Notes: generated by a model not told the origin, from the sequence alone. Counted from the stretch's first letter, positions 55,112 to 64,000 are shown. The stretch: 64,000 nt of DNA from Ignavibacteria bacterium (GCA_013298775.1 JAAFIV010000007.1:62001-126000), one strand, 5' to 3'. Numbers and translations are program-made.

Positions 55112-55699
55112 TCAATTTTGCAACCAATTCTGCACCATCGTTTTTCCATGCTCGGTTAAAACGGATTCTGGATGGAACTGTACACCGCGTACATCATAGC
55201 GTTTGTGCCGTAAAGCCATGATAAAACCGTCGTTGTCGCGGGCGGTGATTTCCAATTCCTCAGGAAAATGTTCGTTTGCAATGACCCACGAGTGATAGCG
55301 TCCGACGTTCAGCGTATTTGGAACATTGCGGAACAAAATATCCTCTGCACAAATGCTTGCGGAGGTCGCAAAACCGTGAATAACGCGGGAAAGATTGGTG
55401 AGCGTGCCGCCAAACGCCTCGCCGATTGCCTGATGCCCCAAACACACACCAAAAATGCTCTTCGTCGGCGCGTACTGCTTGATAAGTTCCGGCATAATTC
55501 CTGCTTCCTGTGGAATGCCAGGACCAGGCGAAAGCACGATTTTATCATACTTCTCAACATCAGCAAGCGCGATTTTATCATTGCGAATCACGTCCAGCGT
55601 GTGATTGTTTGGGTGAGAATCAATGCCACAAATTTCGCGGATGTAGTGTGCGAGATTGTAGGTGAAGGAATCGTAATTATCAAGTAAGAGAATGTTCAT
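55112..55699 (-). CDS. trpG: anthranilate/aminodeoxychorismate synthase glutamine amidotransferase subunit
   Basis: A 195-residue class I glutamine amidotransferase. It supplies ammonia for anthranilate synthesis from chorismate (or aminodeoxychorismate for folate; the TrpG/PabA distinction is not possible from sequence alone). The start MNILLLDNYDSFTYNLAHYI (55699) is canonical. The oxyanion region SPGPGIPQEAG, the catalytic cysteine in GVCLGHQAIGEAFGG and the His-Glu pair in FHPESVLTEHG are present. No TrpE gene adjoins. The trpG name is supported loosely by the trpC and trpB genes 6-8 kb away. It ends just before a bidirectional terminator. Confidence 0.93.
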   Translation of the reverse strand: MNILLLDNYDSFTYNLAHYIREICGIDSHPNNHTLDVIRNDKIALADVEKYDKIVLSPGPGIPQEAGIMPELIKQYAPTKSIFGVCLGHQAIGEAFGGTLTNLSRVIHGFATSASICAEDILFRNVPNTLNVGRYHSWVIANEHFPEELEITARDNDGFIMALRHKRYDVRGVQFHPESVLTEHGKTMVQNWLQN

Positions 55700-56160
55700 A
55701 AGAAAAACAAGGAATGATGCGGTGTTGAATAGTTTTCGCACAATTGTTTGAAGCGTGCGCCTACAACGAAGATGCAAAAAATATCCTGTGAATGCAAGTG
55801 TTTTTGCTGCGTTTGCAACCTTTTCGCATGTGCAACGTTGATTCTCTCCCTTGAATTCAAGTCCCGTATTATGAAATTTTTTTTGTGGAAATAGCGTGAA
55901 ACGTGTAAGTTTAAGGTGATAGAATCGTTTCAGCCGTTTTAATAGTGCGTACAATGACACTCTCGTTCATTCTACATTATTTGGGAAACATAAACTGTCA
56001 GGAAAAATACGTTCAACACTAGGAAATACGACCTCTTTACGGCGCACTGTCGATTGTTCCATGTCTCACTCGTTCTCTCTTTTTCACTTCACTTACCGTC
56101 CGTATGCAAATTTCACAAACCTTGTTTTCGAGCAATAATGTACTCACAAACAATGTCGTG

Positions 56161-58422
56161 ATGCGCTTTTTGAACAATCGCCGCATTGCGTCAAAAATTC
56201 TCATTCTCGTTGTACCGCTCGTGATGCTTTCACTCTTGGGGCTGGCGGGGTTGGCATGGAATACGTACAAACAATACCAACGCGCACAAACGCTGCGCTC
56301 GGCAAATAGTATCTCAGATTTTGTCATAAAAGCTGCGGCAGAGCAAGCAAAGGAGCGAGGCTTCACCGCTACGGCACTTTCCAATCCGCAAGATGAGCAA
56401 ACGCGAAGTAAAATTTCCATGTTGCGGGCAAAGGGCGATTCCTACTTGGATTCTGCTCTTGGCGAGGCTACAAAATTGACCGTAAAAAATTCTGAATTAG
56501 CAAGAAAAGTTGCGGCTCTCGTGGAAAAACGCATGAAGCGCGACGACCTCCGCAAACAATCGGACGCAATCCTCGGTTCGCAAGTGGCAAGTCCAGAATA
56601 TGTGGCAACGTGGATTAGCACGCAAACGGCACTGATTCTTGCCGAGCGCGGTTTTGCAAATGCTGCATTCAGCTCTGAAAGCCGCTTAGAATCTATCTTG
56701 GAATTTAACAGCCAAATTAAAAACAGCGTATTGAATGCGAGTGAATTTGCTGGGCGGGAACGCGCAAACATAGGAACGGTACTGGCTGGAGGGAAACCGC
56801 TTCCGAAAGAAAAACTGAATATGCTCATGCAATATCGCGGTATTGTCGAGGAGAATCTTGCATCTATCGTCGAATTTGGTAAGCGTGAAAATATTGCTCC
56901 GAGCGTGAAAGCCAGTATTGATACGATGCGTGGCGTATTTCTTGGTGAATTTCAGCAGGTGCGCCAGCAGGTGTATCAATCCAGCGCAAACGAGGAGGCA
57001 TATTCGCTTACATCGGCGGAATGGATTCGCGCTTCAACGAAGGGAATCAATAGTATTCTTGCGGTTTCGGATGCCGTCAGTGTGCAGACGCAAGCTCTCG
57101 CAGAAGAGGAGTTTATCGCCAGCAAACGAATAGTTGTGCTGACGTTTATTGCTTTTGGACTCTTACTCATTGTTGCCGTCATCGCGTTTCTGCTTGCACG
57201 CTCCATCATTACTCGTGTTCAGGCACTCGACCTTGCTGCGCAAAATATGGCAAGTGGTGATTTTCGCCCTGTGCAATTGAGCAGCGACCGCGATGAAATT
57301 GGCAACGTGGGTGCGTCGTTTGGCAAGGTGTTATCTATCTTGCAGGATTTTAGCAATTCTCAAGGAGAATTATTGGAAAACACCATGCACGGAAACATGT
57401 CGTTCCGCACCGACGAAACTCGCTACGAAGGCGGTTTTCAAACAATGGCACGCGGAACAAACGAACTGCTGGACGCAGTGAACCGCCCTATCCGTGAGGC
57501 ATTGCCAGTCCTTGAGCATTTAGCAAATGGAGATTTCACGCACAGTATGATGGGCAATTATGAAGGCGACCATGCAAAATTGAAAATTGCAATTAATAGC
57601 ACTGTTGATGCCATTAACGACGCGCTTTCCAGCGTTTTGGTGACGGCACAACAAATTCTCTACGGTGCGGGGCAAGTGGCGGCAGCAAGCCAGTCGTTAT
57701 CGCAAGGAGCAGTGGAGCAGGCGGCTTCGCTGGAGGAAATCACGAGTTCACTCCAAATGATTGCGGCGCAAATTTCGCACACCGCCCATGAAGCCTCTGC
57801 CGCAGCAATGGTAACGGATTCCTCGAAAAACAAGGCAGAGACTGGCGATGGCGATATGCAACGCTTGATGAAGGCAATGCAGGAAATCAATGCGTCCAGT
57901 AAAAACATTGCGGGAATTATTCGGGTGATTGATGAAATTGCTTTCCAAACAAATCTTTTATCACTCAATGCCGCTATTGAAGCTGCTCGTGCGGGACGGT
58001 ATGGTAAGGGTTTTGCGGTTGTGGCAGAGGAAGTGCGCTCACTCGCTGGACGCAGCGCGAAAGCCGCCCAACAAACCTCCGGCATGATTGAAGAAGCCGT
58101 AGAAAATGCTTCGATTGGCACCTCCACCGCCGAAGACACGGCAAAAAGTCTGCGAGAAATTGTGAATGCGTCAGGAAAAGTTGCGATTGTCGTTGGGGAG
58201 ATTGCGCACTCAGCACAGGCACAGGCAGGTGGTATTAGCGAGATAAATACAGGGTTGCATCAAATTGATAAAGTTGTGCAAATGACGGCTGCAAACGCCG
58301 AAGAATGCGCCGCCGCCGCACACGAACTGGAAGACCAAGCAAAGAATTTAAGTGCCTTGCTCCAGCGATTCCGTATCGTGAATACCAACGCACAAACTAC
58401 GCAGATGATGCGTGTGTACTGA
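56161..58422 (+). CDS. methyl-accepting chemotaxis protein with NIT sensor domain
   Basis: A 753-residue chemoreceptor. The start at 56161 (MRFLNNRRIASKILILVVPL) is favoured because it gives a standard membrane-inserted N-terminus; an in-frame ATG at 56104 is possible. Residues about 35-320 are helical and begin with ISDFVIKAAAEQAKERGFTA, the pattern of the NIT (nitrate/nitrite-sensing) domain. A second membrane helix (about 330-350, VVLTFIAFGLLLIVAVIAFL) is followed by a HAMP domain (LDLAAQNMASGDF), a second HAMP-like region and the signalling hairpin with INLLSLNAAIEAARAGRYGKGF-type core. It should signal through CheA and CheW; no che genes are in the window. Confidence 0.92.
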   Translation: MRFLNNRRIASKILILVVPLVMLSLLGLAGLAWNTYKQYQRAQTLRSANSISDFVIKAAAEQAKERGFTATALSNPQDEQTRSKISMLRAKGDSYLDSALGEATKLTVKNSELARKVAALVEKRMKRDDLRKQSDAILGSQVASPEYVATWISTQTALILAERGFANAAFSSESRLESILEFNSQIKNSVLNASEFAGRERANIGTVLAGGKPLPKEKLNMLMQYRGIVEENLASIVEFGKRENIAPSVKASIDTMRGVFLGEFQQVRQQVYQSSANEEAYSLTSAEWIRASTKGINSILAVSDAVSVQTQALAEEEFIASKRIVVLTFIAFGLLLIVAVIAFLLARSIITRVQALDLAAQNMASGDFRPVQLSSDRDEIGNVGASFGKVLSILQDFSNSQGELLENTMHGNMSFRTDETRYEGGFQTMARGTNELLDAVNRPIREALPVLEHLANGDFTHSMMGNYEGDHAKLKIAINSTVDAINDALSSVLVTAQQILYGAGQVAAASQSLSQGAVEQAASLEEITSSLQMIAAQISHTAHEASAAAMVTDSSKNKAETGDGDMQRLMKAMQEINASSKNIAGIIRVIDEIAFQTNLLSLNAAIEAARAGRYGKGFAVVAEEVRSLAGRSAKAAQQTSGMIEEAVENASIGTSTAEDTAKSLREIVNASGKVAIVVGEIAHSAQAQAGGISEINTGLHQIDKVVQMTAANAEECAAAAHELEDQAKNLSALLQRFRIVNTNAQTTQMMRVY

Positions 58423-58485
58423 TGGTACAAGCATCAATCAAAGAATGATTACTGTACCAATGACAAACCCTTGACAAACCCTCCG

Positions 58486-58851
58486 ATGCACATTTCTCCA
58501 AAATCTCTTTTCGCAGCCGCATTATTCCTTGTTCTTGCGGGCTGCGCTTTTCCGAGTACCTACAATCGTACACGCATGTTTTACGTTGGGAAATTCTTCC
58601 CACCCTCGCTGCGAGTAGATATCGTCTATGATGAACGAGATTTGCGTACCAATCGTTTTGAGTACATGGGCGAACTCGCCTGGACAAGCGTTCTTGTGCA
58701 ACGCGACGACTACGCACTTTTAGAAAAAGAACTTGCCGATGAAGCCCGATTTCGCGGCGCAGATGCAATGATTATCAGCGTTGTACCCTTGTACGACAGC
58801 TCGGTCGTGCGCCACAGCCTGCGTGTGCGCTTGGTAAAATATTTGGTGTGA
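58486..58851 (+). CDS. small lipoprotein of unknown function
   Basis: A 121-residue lipoprotein beginning MHISPKSLFAAALFLVLAGC, with the lipobox LAGC. The mature part has a mixed alpha/beta pattern (FPPSLRVDIVYDERDL, KELADEARFRGADAMIISVV), which resembles the YbjQ/heavy-metal-binding-like fold seen in some lipoproteins, but I cannot assign the family. The start at 58486 is the only one giving a signal peptide. It lies 63 bases after the chemoreceptor gene and may be co-transcribed. Confidence 0.78.
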   Translation: MHISPKSLFAAALFLVLAGCAFPSTYNRTRMFYVGKFFPPSLRVDIVYDERDLRTNRFEYMGELAWTSVLVQRDDYALLEKELADEARFRGADAMIISVVPLYDSSVVRHSLRVRLVKYLV

Positions 58852-58861
58852 GCATCCTTTA

Positions 58862-59002
58862 TACACGACAAAACTTCTTCAGCAGTGGCACAGACATTCT
58901 TGTCTGTGAGTGTTGGTGCGGGATTCAGGTGAGAAACACAGACAGGAAGTCTCAAGCCACTGAAGCCTGATTCTACGAGCTTTTCAGAGGTTTTGTCGTG
59001 TA
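58862..59002. repeat. palindromic element, complete copy
   Basis: Outer ends TACACGACAAAAC and GTTTTGTCGTGTA match perfectly over 13 bp. The left inner arm is intact; the right arm has changes (GACAGGAAGTCTCAAGCCAC). It lies between the lipoprotein gene and the convergent Uma2 gene. Confidence 0.93.
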
Positions 59003-59029
59003 CAAAGGTGAGCATCTCTCTCTCCCAGT

Positions 59030-59860
59030 TTATGGCTCAATGCCTAATGCTCGTAGCTTTGCCGCGAGTGCTTCCGCACGAGATTCCGCTTCGCTTGCAC
59101 GAGATTCTGCCTCGCTTGCACGAGATTCTGCTTCGCTTGCACGGGATTCCGCTTCGCTTGCACGCTTGCGCTCTTTCGCACTGTGTTTGCGCTCTTTCGT
59201 CAGCATTGCATCAAGTTCTTCGCCCACCGCGAGAAGTTTCCCATCCATCGTAAACCAGCGTAACCACGCGCCCTCTAACCCTTGATACGCTCCTTCCCAC
59301 AACTGCAAACGCAGACCAACGTCAGGAAAAACTGCCTCGTCAATTTCCTCGTACTGCCGTGAACGCCGCACAAATACACGCACGCTAGGCTTGCCATACA
59401 TTTCAAGCGGGTCATACACGACATAGTATTCCACACCAAGTTCCGCATATTTGCTCAGTTTCTCCGAAAACTCTTGTCCTTTCAGATTAGAAACTATCTC
59501 CAAAACAAGGTCTGGCGGCTTGCCATGTTGCCAAATCAAGTAGGTTCGATGTTTTTTTTGGTCATACTCGGACAAGTTTGGATGTGGCTCTACGCCAAGG
59601 CTAAGAAACATATCTGGTACAATCGGCGGGAGCTTTGGCGATGAAAATACGCCGACATTGGCAAGCGCGAGAAATGGTTCATTCGGCTTCCAGCTTGCAT
59701 ACAGCGTGTCCACGAGCAAGCGTTTCTGCCGCTCGGAAACAATATTGTCCATCGGTGCATCATCTTCCACTTCAAGAGTATTTGTTTCGGCTTCCAACTC
59801 ATCGAAGACTTCTTTGTATTCCTCCATGAGCTCCGCCGCAACGTGTTCACTGATGTACAT
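59030..59860 (-). CDS. Uma2-family protein with C-terminal coiled-coil repeat
   Basis: A 276-residue protein of the Uma2/DUF820 nuclease-like family. The start is at MYISEHVAAELMEEYKEVFD (59860). The fold blocks are LPPIVPDMFLSLGV (PD part), PPDLVLEIVSNLKGQEFSEK (ExV part) and KLSKYAELGVEYYVVYDP. The C-terminal third ends in a coiled coil (TKERKHSAKERKRASEAESR) with the 7-residue unit ASEAESR repeated, encoded by near-identical 21-base DNA repeats near 59090-59160. The tail is longer than in the other Uma2 protein in this window and probably varies in length. Role unknown. Confidence 0.87.
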   Translation of the reverse strand: MYISEHVAAELMEEYKEVFDELEAETNTLEVEDDAPMDNIVSERQKRLLVDTLYASWKPNEPFLALANVGVFSSPKLPPIVPDMFLSLGVEPHPNLSEYDQKKHRTYLIWQHGKPPDLVLEIVSNLKGQEFSEKLSKYAELGVEYYVVYDPLEMYGKPSVRVFVRRSRQYEEIDEAVFPDVGLRLQLWEGAYQGLEGAWLRWFTMDGKLLAVGEELDAMLTKERKHSAKERKRASEAESRASEAESRASEAESRASEAESRAEALAAKLRALGIEP

Positions 59861-59917
59861 AGCGTTTTTCCAACAAGTGAGAAAAGCAGTAGGATAAATC
59901 AAAATACAGACAAGCGA

Positions 59918-61114
59918 TTACCCGCCAAGTGCCGCCAATTCTTCTTCATAGAGCTTTTTCTGCATTTCTAAAAGCGTCATTTCATGCTCAATCGTGGCAA
60001 GTTTGCGCTTGACGGAATCCGCCGTCGAGCTAGATTCTACGCGCTCTTGAAGCAAAATATGGTCGAGCAATACGAGTGCGACCATTGCCTCTGCAACGGG
60101 AACAACACGTGGGCAAATACACGGGTCGTGCCGACCTTCTACCTTAAAATCAACCATTTCACCGCGTTTGTTGGCGGTTTGTACGGGTTTGGTGATGGAC
60201 GAAGCGGGCTTGACTGCAATGCGCACAACAATATCTTCGCCGTTGGAAATGCCGCCAATCACGCCTCCAGCCTTGTTGGTGACGGTGCGGAAGTTTCCGT
60301 GTTCGTCTTTGAAGTACGGGTCGTTGTTCTCGCTGCCGCGCAGTAACACGCTTTCAAAGCCATTGCCAATTTCAAATCCTTTGATTGCACCCAGCGTCAT
60401 GAGTGCGTGTGCGAGGTCTGCGTCGAGTTTGTGGTAAATTGGCTCGCCCAAGCCCGCCGGACAGCCCTTGACAACAACTTCCACCACACCACCAATGGAA
60501 TCACCTTCGGCTTGTGCTGCTTGAATCACAGCAATCATGCGCTCTGCAGAGGCGGCATCGGTTGTGCGGACGATGTTTGCTTCAATTTGCGCGACATCAA
60601 GGGAATCCGTCGAAACCTCCGAGCGTACATTGCCTACCTGCCGCGTAAAACCGATAATCTGCACCCCGCGCTCTGCTAATACTTGCTTTGCAATACCGCC
60701 CGCCGCCACGCGCAACGCCGTTTCGCGCCCGCTTGCTCGCCCGCCGCCACGAAAATCGAACACACCATATTTTTGCAAATACGTGTGGCTCGCGTGTCCA
60801 GGGCGCAGTATTTCTGCGATGTCGCCGTAATCTTTGGAACGCTGGTCTTGATTTTTAATGAGAATACAAATGGGCGTTCCCGTCGTTTTCCCTTCGTAGA
60901 TGCCGCTTACAATCTGGGCTTGGTCGGGTTCGTTGCGTGGCGTGGTGACGCTGCTTTGCCCAGGTTTGCGGCGATTGAGGTCGCGTTGGATTGTCTCGGT
61001 GTCAATCGGAATACCAGCTTTCATGCCGTCGAGAACCACGCCGATATACGCTCCGTGACTTTCGCCAAAGGTGATAAAACTGTATGTGTTGCCAAAAGAA
61101 TTTGCACTATTCAT
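59918..61114 (-). CDS. aroC: chorismate synthase
   Basis: A 398-residue enzyme that makes chorismate from 5-enolpyruvylshikimate-3-phosphate using reduced flavin; last step of the shikimate pathway. The start at 61114 (MNSANSFGNTYSFITFGESH) puts the family signature GESHGAYIGVVLDG near the N-terminus. Other blocks are NRRKPGQSSVTTPRNEPDQ, RPGHASHTYLQKYG followed by DFRGGGRASGRETALRVAAG, and RHDPCICPRVVPVAEAM. The length and all flavin/substrate-binding blocks are normal. It is transcribed away from trpC. Its product feeds tryptophan synthesis, consistent with trpG, trpC and trpB in the same 9 kb. Confidence 0.97.
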   Translation of the reverse strand: MNSANSFGNTYSFITFGESHGAYIGVVLDGMKAGIPIDTETIQRDLNRRKPGQSSVTTPRNEPDQAQIVSGIYEGKTTGTPICILIKNQDQRSKDYGDIAEILRPGHASHTYLQKYGVFDFRGGGRASGRETALRVAAGGIAKQVLAERGVQIIGFTRQVGNVRSEVSTDSLDVAQIEANIVRTTDAASAERMIAVIQAAQAEGDSIGGVVEVVVKGCPAGLGEPIYHKLDADLAHALMTLGAIKGFEIGNGFESVLLRGSENNDPYFKDEHGNFRTVTNKAGGVIGGISNGEDIVVRIAVKPASSITKPVQTANKRGEMVDFKVEGRHDPCICPRVVPVAEAMVALVLLDHILLQERVESSSTADSVKRKLATIEHEMTLLEMQKKLYEEELAALGG

Positions 61115-61287
61115 AAAACGTGAGTGTTTGAAAGGTGATGATAGTTGATGGTATGCCTGTTTGTTGCAATGTTGCTGCGCCAAAATATACACAAATTCAC
61201 GAAATTTTTTTATCGAAACCTTGAAAAAGCCATTGTGCGGCTCTTGCAGGAATGCGTGTTTGGTTGTAATTTACTTCATAAGTTTTG

Positions 61288-61425
61288 CATATAAAATTTC
61301 TTTATCAGTAGCACAGACATTCTTGTCTGTAAGTATTGGTGCCGTGTTCAGGCGAGCAACACAGACAAGAATGCCTGTGCCACTCAAGTCTGTATTTACT
61401 GTGGTATTGAGAGATTGTATCATGC
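61288..61425. repeat. palindromic element upstream of trpC
   Basis: The inner arms (61308-61333 and 61360-61384) are near-intact. The outer ends GCATATAAAATTTC and GATTGTATCATGC are weakly inverted and differ from the GTACACGACAAAA type. It lies in the 372-base gap 61115-61486 between aroC and trpC, which holds no gene, and ends 62 bases before the trpC start. Confidence 0.87.
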
Positions 61426-61486
61426 TGAAACTCAAATTGTGAGAAAAAACGCTTGACAAAAACTTCCTCATCCTTTTCAAATTTTT

Positions 61487-62320
61487 ATGACCATACTTGA
61501 CCAGATTGTAGCTTACAAGCGGTCTGCGCTTGCCGAACATAAAGAATTATATCCTGCAAAATTATTGGAAAAATCGCTGTATTTTGCTTCGCCAACGGTT
61601 TCGCTGACGAAATATTTGACACGACCAGATAAAAGCGGAATTATTGCGGAAATCAAGCGTGCATCGCCCTCGAAAGGTGTTATCAACAAATATGTTTCGA
61701 TTGAGCGGACTTCGATTGGGTACATGCAAGCGGGCGCGTCGGCGTTGTCGATTTTGACCGATGAAAAGTTTTTTCACGGAAAAAATGATGACCTGAAAGC
61801 CGCACGGAAGTTCAATTATTGCCCAATTTTGCGCAAAGATTTTACAATTGATGAGTACCAAATAATTGAAGCAAAATCTATCGGCGCGGATGCTATTTTG
61901 CTTATTGCGGCAATTCTCACGCCCGAAGAAATCAAGCAGTTCTCCAAAACCGCACAATCACTGGGCTTGGAGGTGTTATTGGAAGTGCATAACCGCGAAG
62001 AATTAGAGCGAAGTGTGTGCGATTCGTTGAATGTTGTTGGTGTGAATAATCGGAACCTTCACGATTTTTCGCTGTCGCTCGAAACCTCCGAAGAACTTGC
62101 GCATCTGATTCCGAACAGTATGGTGAAAATCTCGGAAAGCGGCATAAAATCTGCTGCGGATGTGCATCGTTTGCGGAGTGTTGGCTTTCAAGGATTTCTC
62201 ATTGGCGAGCAATTTATGCAGCATAGCCGCCCAGAAGAAGCCTGTGCCGAATTTATTCGCGAAGTGCGTTCCTATACCAGCACGGTGAAAGCATTGGGAT
62301 TTGCGGAAATGCCTTCGTAA
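61487..62320 (+). CDS. trpC: indole-3-glycerol phosphate synthase
   Basis: A 277-residue TIM-barrel enzyme that converts CdRP to indole-3-glycerol phosphate in tryptophan synthesis. Conserved blocks are MTILDQIVAYKRSALAEHKE at the N-terminus, IAEIKRASPSKGVINK (catalytic lysine region), SALSILTDEKFFHGKNDDLK, PILRKDFTIDEYQI, GADAILLIAAIL, VGVNNRNLHDFSLSLE and KISESGIKSAADV. All catalytic regions are present and the length is normal. It is a monofunctional TrpC with no TrpF fusion. A palindromic element lies just upstream. trpB follows after one small gene. Confidence 0.97.
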   Translation: MTILDQIVAYKRSALAEHKELYPAKLLEKSLYFASPTVSLTKYLTRPDKSGIIAEIKRASPSKGVINKYVSIERTSIGYMQAGASALSILTDEKFFHGKNDDLKAARKFNYCPILRKDFTIDEYQIIEAKSIGADAILLIAAILTPEEIKQFSKTAQSLGLEVLLEVHNREELERSVCDSLNVVGVNNRNLHDFSLSLETSEELAHLIPNSMVKISESGIKSAADVHRLRSVGFQGFLIGEQFMQHSRPEEACAEFIREVRSYTSTVKALGFAEMPS

Positions 62321-62480
62321 ATTCGAGAGTAGTTTTTCGAGCGTTTCGATAAAGCGTTTTGATAAAGTATTTCGTAAATTTTGGCGCACGTTTTGTAGCT
62401 ATCGTTACTGCAATGAACACAATCAGAAATATCACCTAATTCTTTACATTTTATTTTACCATTTTTTTTAAGGAGTTCGT

Positions 62481-62945
62481 ATGCCCACTTTGGCACTTTT
62501 TGAAGAAACATCTCTGCTCCAAACCGCGCCATTGCTTGAGAGTTCATATTTTTATCCAACGGCAGTCTCTCTCCGCGAGCAAGTTCTGCTGCTTGGCGGA
62601 TTGGATACTTTTCTCTTCGGAACACCGCATTCCAGCATTGTTGTCGCTGATGCCCGCCGAGCGGATGCTGTTACGGAAATCGCACCCTTTTTGAATGCCA
62701 AAGGGCGTGCAAAAAAAGAGGAAGATTTCGAGGACGAAGACGATGATGAGGATGAAGATGACTTTGAAGACGATGATGAGGACGAAGATGACGATGATGA
62801 TTACGATGAAGAAGACCTCGCTGGACTTGGAGAATTCGATTCCGATGAAGATGAAGACGATGAAATTGACGATGAGGAAGATATCGAATTTGAAGATTTC
62901 GATGAGGAAGATTTCGACCTCGATGATGAAGATGACGATTTTTAA
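62481..62945 (+). CDS. small protein with very acidic C-terminal half
   Basis: A 154-residue protein with an AAGGAG Shine-Dalgarno 7 bases before the ATG, one of the clearest in the window. The first 75 residues are ordinary and hydrophobic (SLREQVLLLGGLDTFLFG). From about residue 78 the sequence is almost entirely Asp and Glu with scattered aromatic residues (DEDDFEDDDEDEDDDDDYDE), giving an extremely low predicted pI. I recognise no family. It sits between trpC and trpB on the same strand. Acidic tails of this kind bind basic proteins or divalent ions in other systems, but no role can be assigned. Confidence 0.75.
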   Translation: MPTLALFEETSLLQTAPLLESSYFYPTAVSLREQVLLLGGLDTFLFGTPHSSIVVADARRADAVTEIAPFLNAKGRAKKEEDFEDEDDDEDEDDFEDDDEDEDDDDDYDEEDLAGLGEFDSDEDEDDEIDDEEDIEFEDFDEEDFDLDDEDDDF

Positions 62946-63048
62946 TCGTCCACAGTTTGTGCTGAATGCGCCCGAAACCTGATTTTGCCAGTCTTGTAGC
63001 CTATGCAAACAGTTTTCGGGCGTTACAGTTTATTCCATTTTACTTTTG

Positions 63049-63191
63049 GTACACGACAAAATTCCTTTCATAGTGGCACAGACATTCTTGTCTGTGAGTA
63101 TCGGTGCAAGGTTCAGGTGAAAAACACAGACAAGAATGTCTGTGCCACTGAAGCCTGATTTTATCAATGTTTCAAAGATTTTATCGTGTAC
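63049..63191. repeat. palindromic element upstream of trpB, complete copy
   Basis: Outer ends GTACACGACAAAATTCCTTT and GATTTTATCGTGTAC; inner arms CACAGACATTCTTGTCTGTG and CACAGACAAGAATGTCTGTG are both intact. It ends 23 bases before the trpB ATG and fills most of the gap after the acidic protein gene. Confidence 0.93.
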
Positions 63192-63214
63192 TGAGCCATT
63201 TTATTTTATTTGCC

Positions 63215-64000
63215 ATGCTCAAAACTCCCTCTTCAAGCGTATTTGCTTCCATTATTGCTACTTCGCTCACGCGCACATCGGAAAAATTTGCTGTGAGCAA
63301 CGAAGGATATTACGGCGATTTTGGTGGTGCATTTATTCCCGAAATGCTCTATCCGAATGTCGAGCATTTGCGGTCTGTCTATGCAGAAATTATTGCCGAG
63401 CCAAGTTTTCAAGCGGAATTTGAGGCATTGCTCCGAGATTACGTCGGTCGCCCAACGCCATTGTACCTAGCAAAGCGATTGTCGGAATTCTACAAAACCC
63501 GTATTTACTTGAAGCGCGAGGATTTGAACCACACTGGAGCGCATAAAATCAACAACACTGTTGGGCAAGTGCTGGTTGCAAAGCGTCTTGGAAAAAAGCG
63601 TATTATCGCTGAAACAGGCGCGGGGCAACATGGCGTTGCGACGGCGACGGTGTGCGCTCTTATGGGCTTGGAATGCGTTGTGTATATGGGTGAGATTGAC
63701 ATTGCCCGCCAAAAGCCAAACGTAGAGCGGATGAAGCTCTTGGGTGCGAAAATTGTTCCAGCAATGTCGGGCAGCAAAACCCTGAAAGACGCTACAAATG
63801 AAGCCATGCGCGATTGGATTAGCAATCCCGAAGACACGCACTATATCATCGGTTCGGTTGTGGGACCGCATCCGTATCCCGATATGGTGTCGCGGTTTCA
63901 ATCGGTGATAAGCGAGGAAATCAAGCAACAACTTCTTGAAATGGAAGGGCGCACCAATCCTGATTACGTGCTGGCATGCGTAGGCGGCGGCTCGAATGCA
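63215..64000 (+). CDS. trpB: tryptophan synthase beta subunit, partial (runs off the window end)
   Basis: The first 262 codons of a PLP enzyme that joins indole and serine to tryptophan. Visible blocks: [20 protein letters not shown] at the N-terminus, the PLP lysine in [20 protein letters not shown] (HKINN), the indole-tunnel region [51 protein letters not shown], and the phosphate-binding loop CVGGGSNA at the very end of the window. The ATG at 63215 is the first in-frame start. The frame is open to the window edge; about 130 further residues are expected, then probably trpA. Confidence 0.97.
   Translation, partial: MLKTPSSSVFASIIATSLTRTSEKFAVSNEGYYGDFGGAFIPEMLYPNVEHLRSVYAEIIAEPSFQAEFEALLRDYVGRPTPLYLAKRLSEFYKTRIYLKREDLNHTGAHKINNTVGQVLVAKRLGKKRIIAETGAGQHGVATATVCALMGLECVVYMGEIDIARQKPNVERMKLLGAKIVPAMSGSKTLKDATNEAMRDWISNPEDTHYIIGSVVGPHPYPDMVSRFQSVISEEIKQQLLEMEGRTNPDYVLACVGGGSNA

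Noticed and set aside
63136-63423. 95-codon frame overlapping the trpB start
   Set aside because: It is in a different frame from the clear TrpB sequence and begins inside a palindromic element.

Overview
The window looks like chromosomal DNA of a Gram-negative bacterium of the Bacteroidota/Chlorobiota (FCB) side of the tree, possibly a Kapaibacteria- or Ignavibacteria-like lineage. The reasons are two very large secreted proteins with type IX secretion (T9SS) C-terminal sorting domains, a sensor kinase with an N-terminal two-component-regulator propeller, several OmpA-like and TonB-C-like envelope proteins, and few strong Shine-Dalgarno sequences. The species assignment is an inference; no rRNA or other taxonomic marker gene is present.

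Layout. 1-1.2 kb: HU-like DNA-binding protein and divergent SecG. 1.5-8.4 kb: propeller sensor kinase, then a translationally coupled pair (outer-membrane-type protein; VWA-OmpA protein). 9-13.1 kb: aldehyde dehydrogenase, M19 dipeptidase overlapping trmO, and a small unknown protein. 13.2-18.9 kb (minus strand): GAF/degenerate-GGDEF membrane protein, Nudix hydrolase, ndk, and sucD with a long Ala/Lys/Pro tail; then tRNA-Phe. 20-31 kb: two OmpA-like coiled-coil paralogues in opposite orientation around a 1624-residue TIG/LRR/T9SS protein and an orphan ABC ATPase. 31.9-40 kb: alpha/beta hydrolase, stand-alone MetH reactivation domain, SMUG2-like glycosylase, truncated ClpB, purH, holA. 40.3-45.3 kb: second giant T9SS protein. 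45.5-50.1 kb: Uma2-type nuclease and a single-polypeptide restriction-methylation-specificity enzyme. 50.3-54.8 kb: a locus of VWA/DUF3520 protein, TonB-C lipoprotein, ECF sigma factor and membrane TonB-C partner. 55-64 kb: trpG, chemoreceptor, lipoprotein, second Uma2 protein, aroC, trpC, a very acidic protein and trpB (cut by the window end).

The main unexplained structure is a family of short palindromic elements, about fifteen copies or fragments, mostly intergenic. Each full copy has two self-complementary arms that are also inverted repeats of each other, inside a further, often different, pair of outer inverted repeats (commonly GTACACGACAAAA). One copy lies in frame inside a coding sequence, others sit just before trpC, trpB and sucD, and one overlaps a stop codon. 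No transposase is in the window. A second, GC-rich palindromic family and a phased TGGGATT inverted repeat occur as well.

Functionally, aroC, trpG, trpC and trpB belong to chorismate/tryptophan synthesis, with trpG on its own; purH, ndk, sucD, holA, trmO and SecG are housekeeping. The 50-55 kb locus is the best candidate for a poorly described envelope regulatory module: its VWA protein and its membrane TonB-C/anti-sigma-like protein share a KDFANVD motif.
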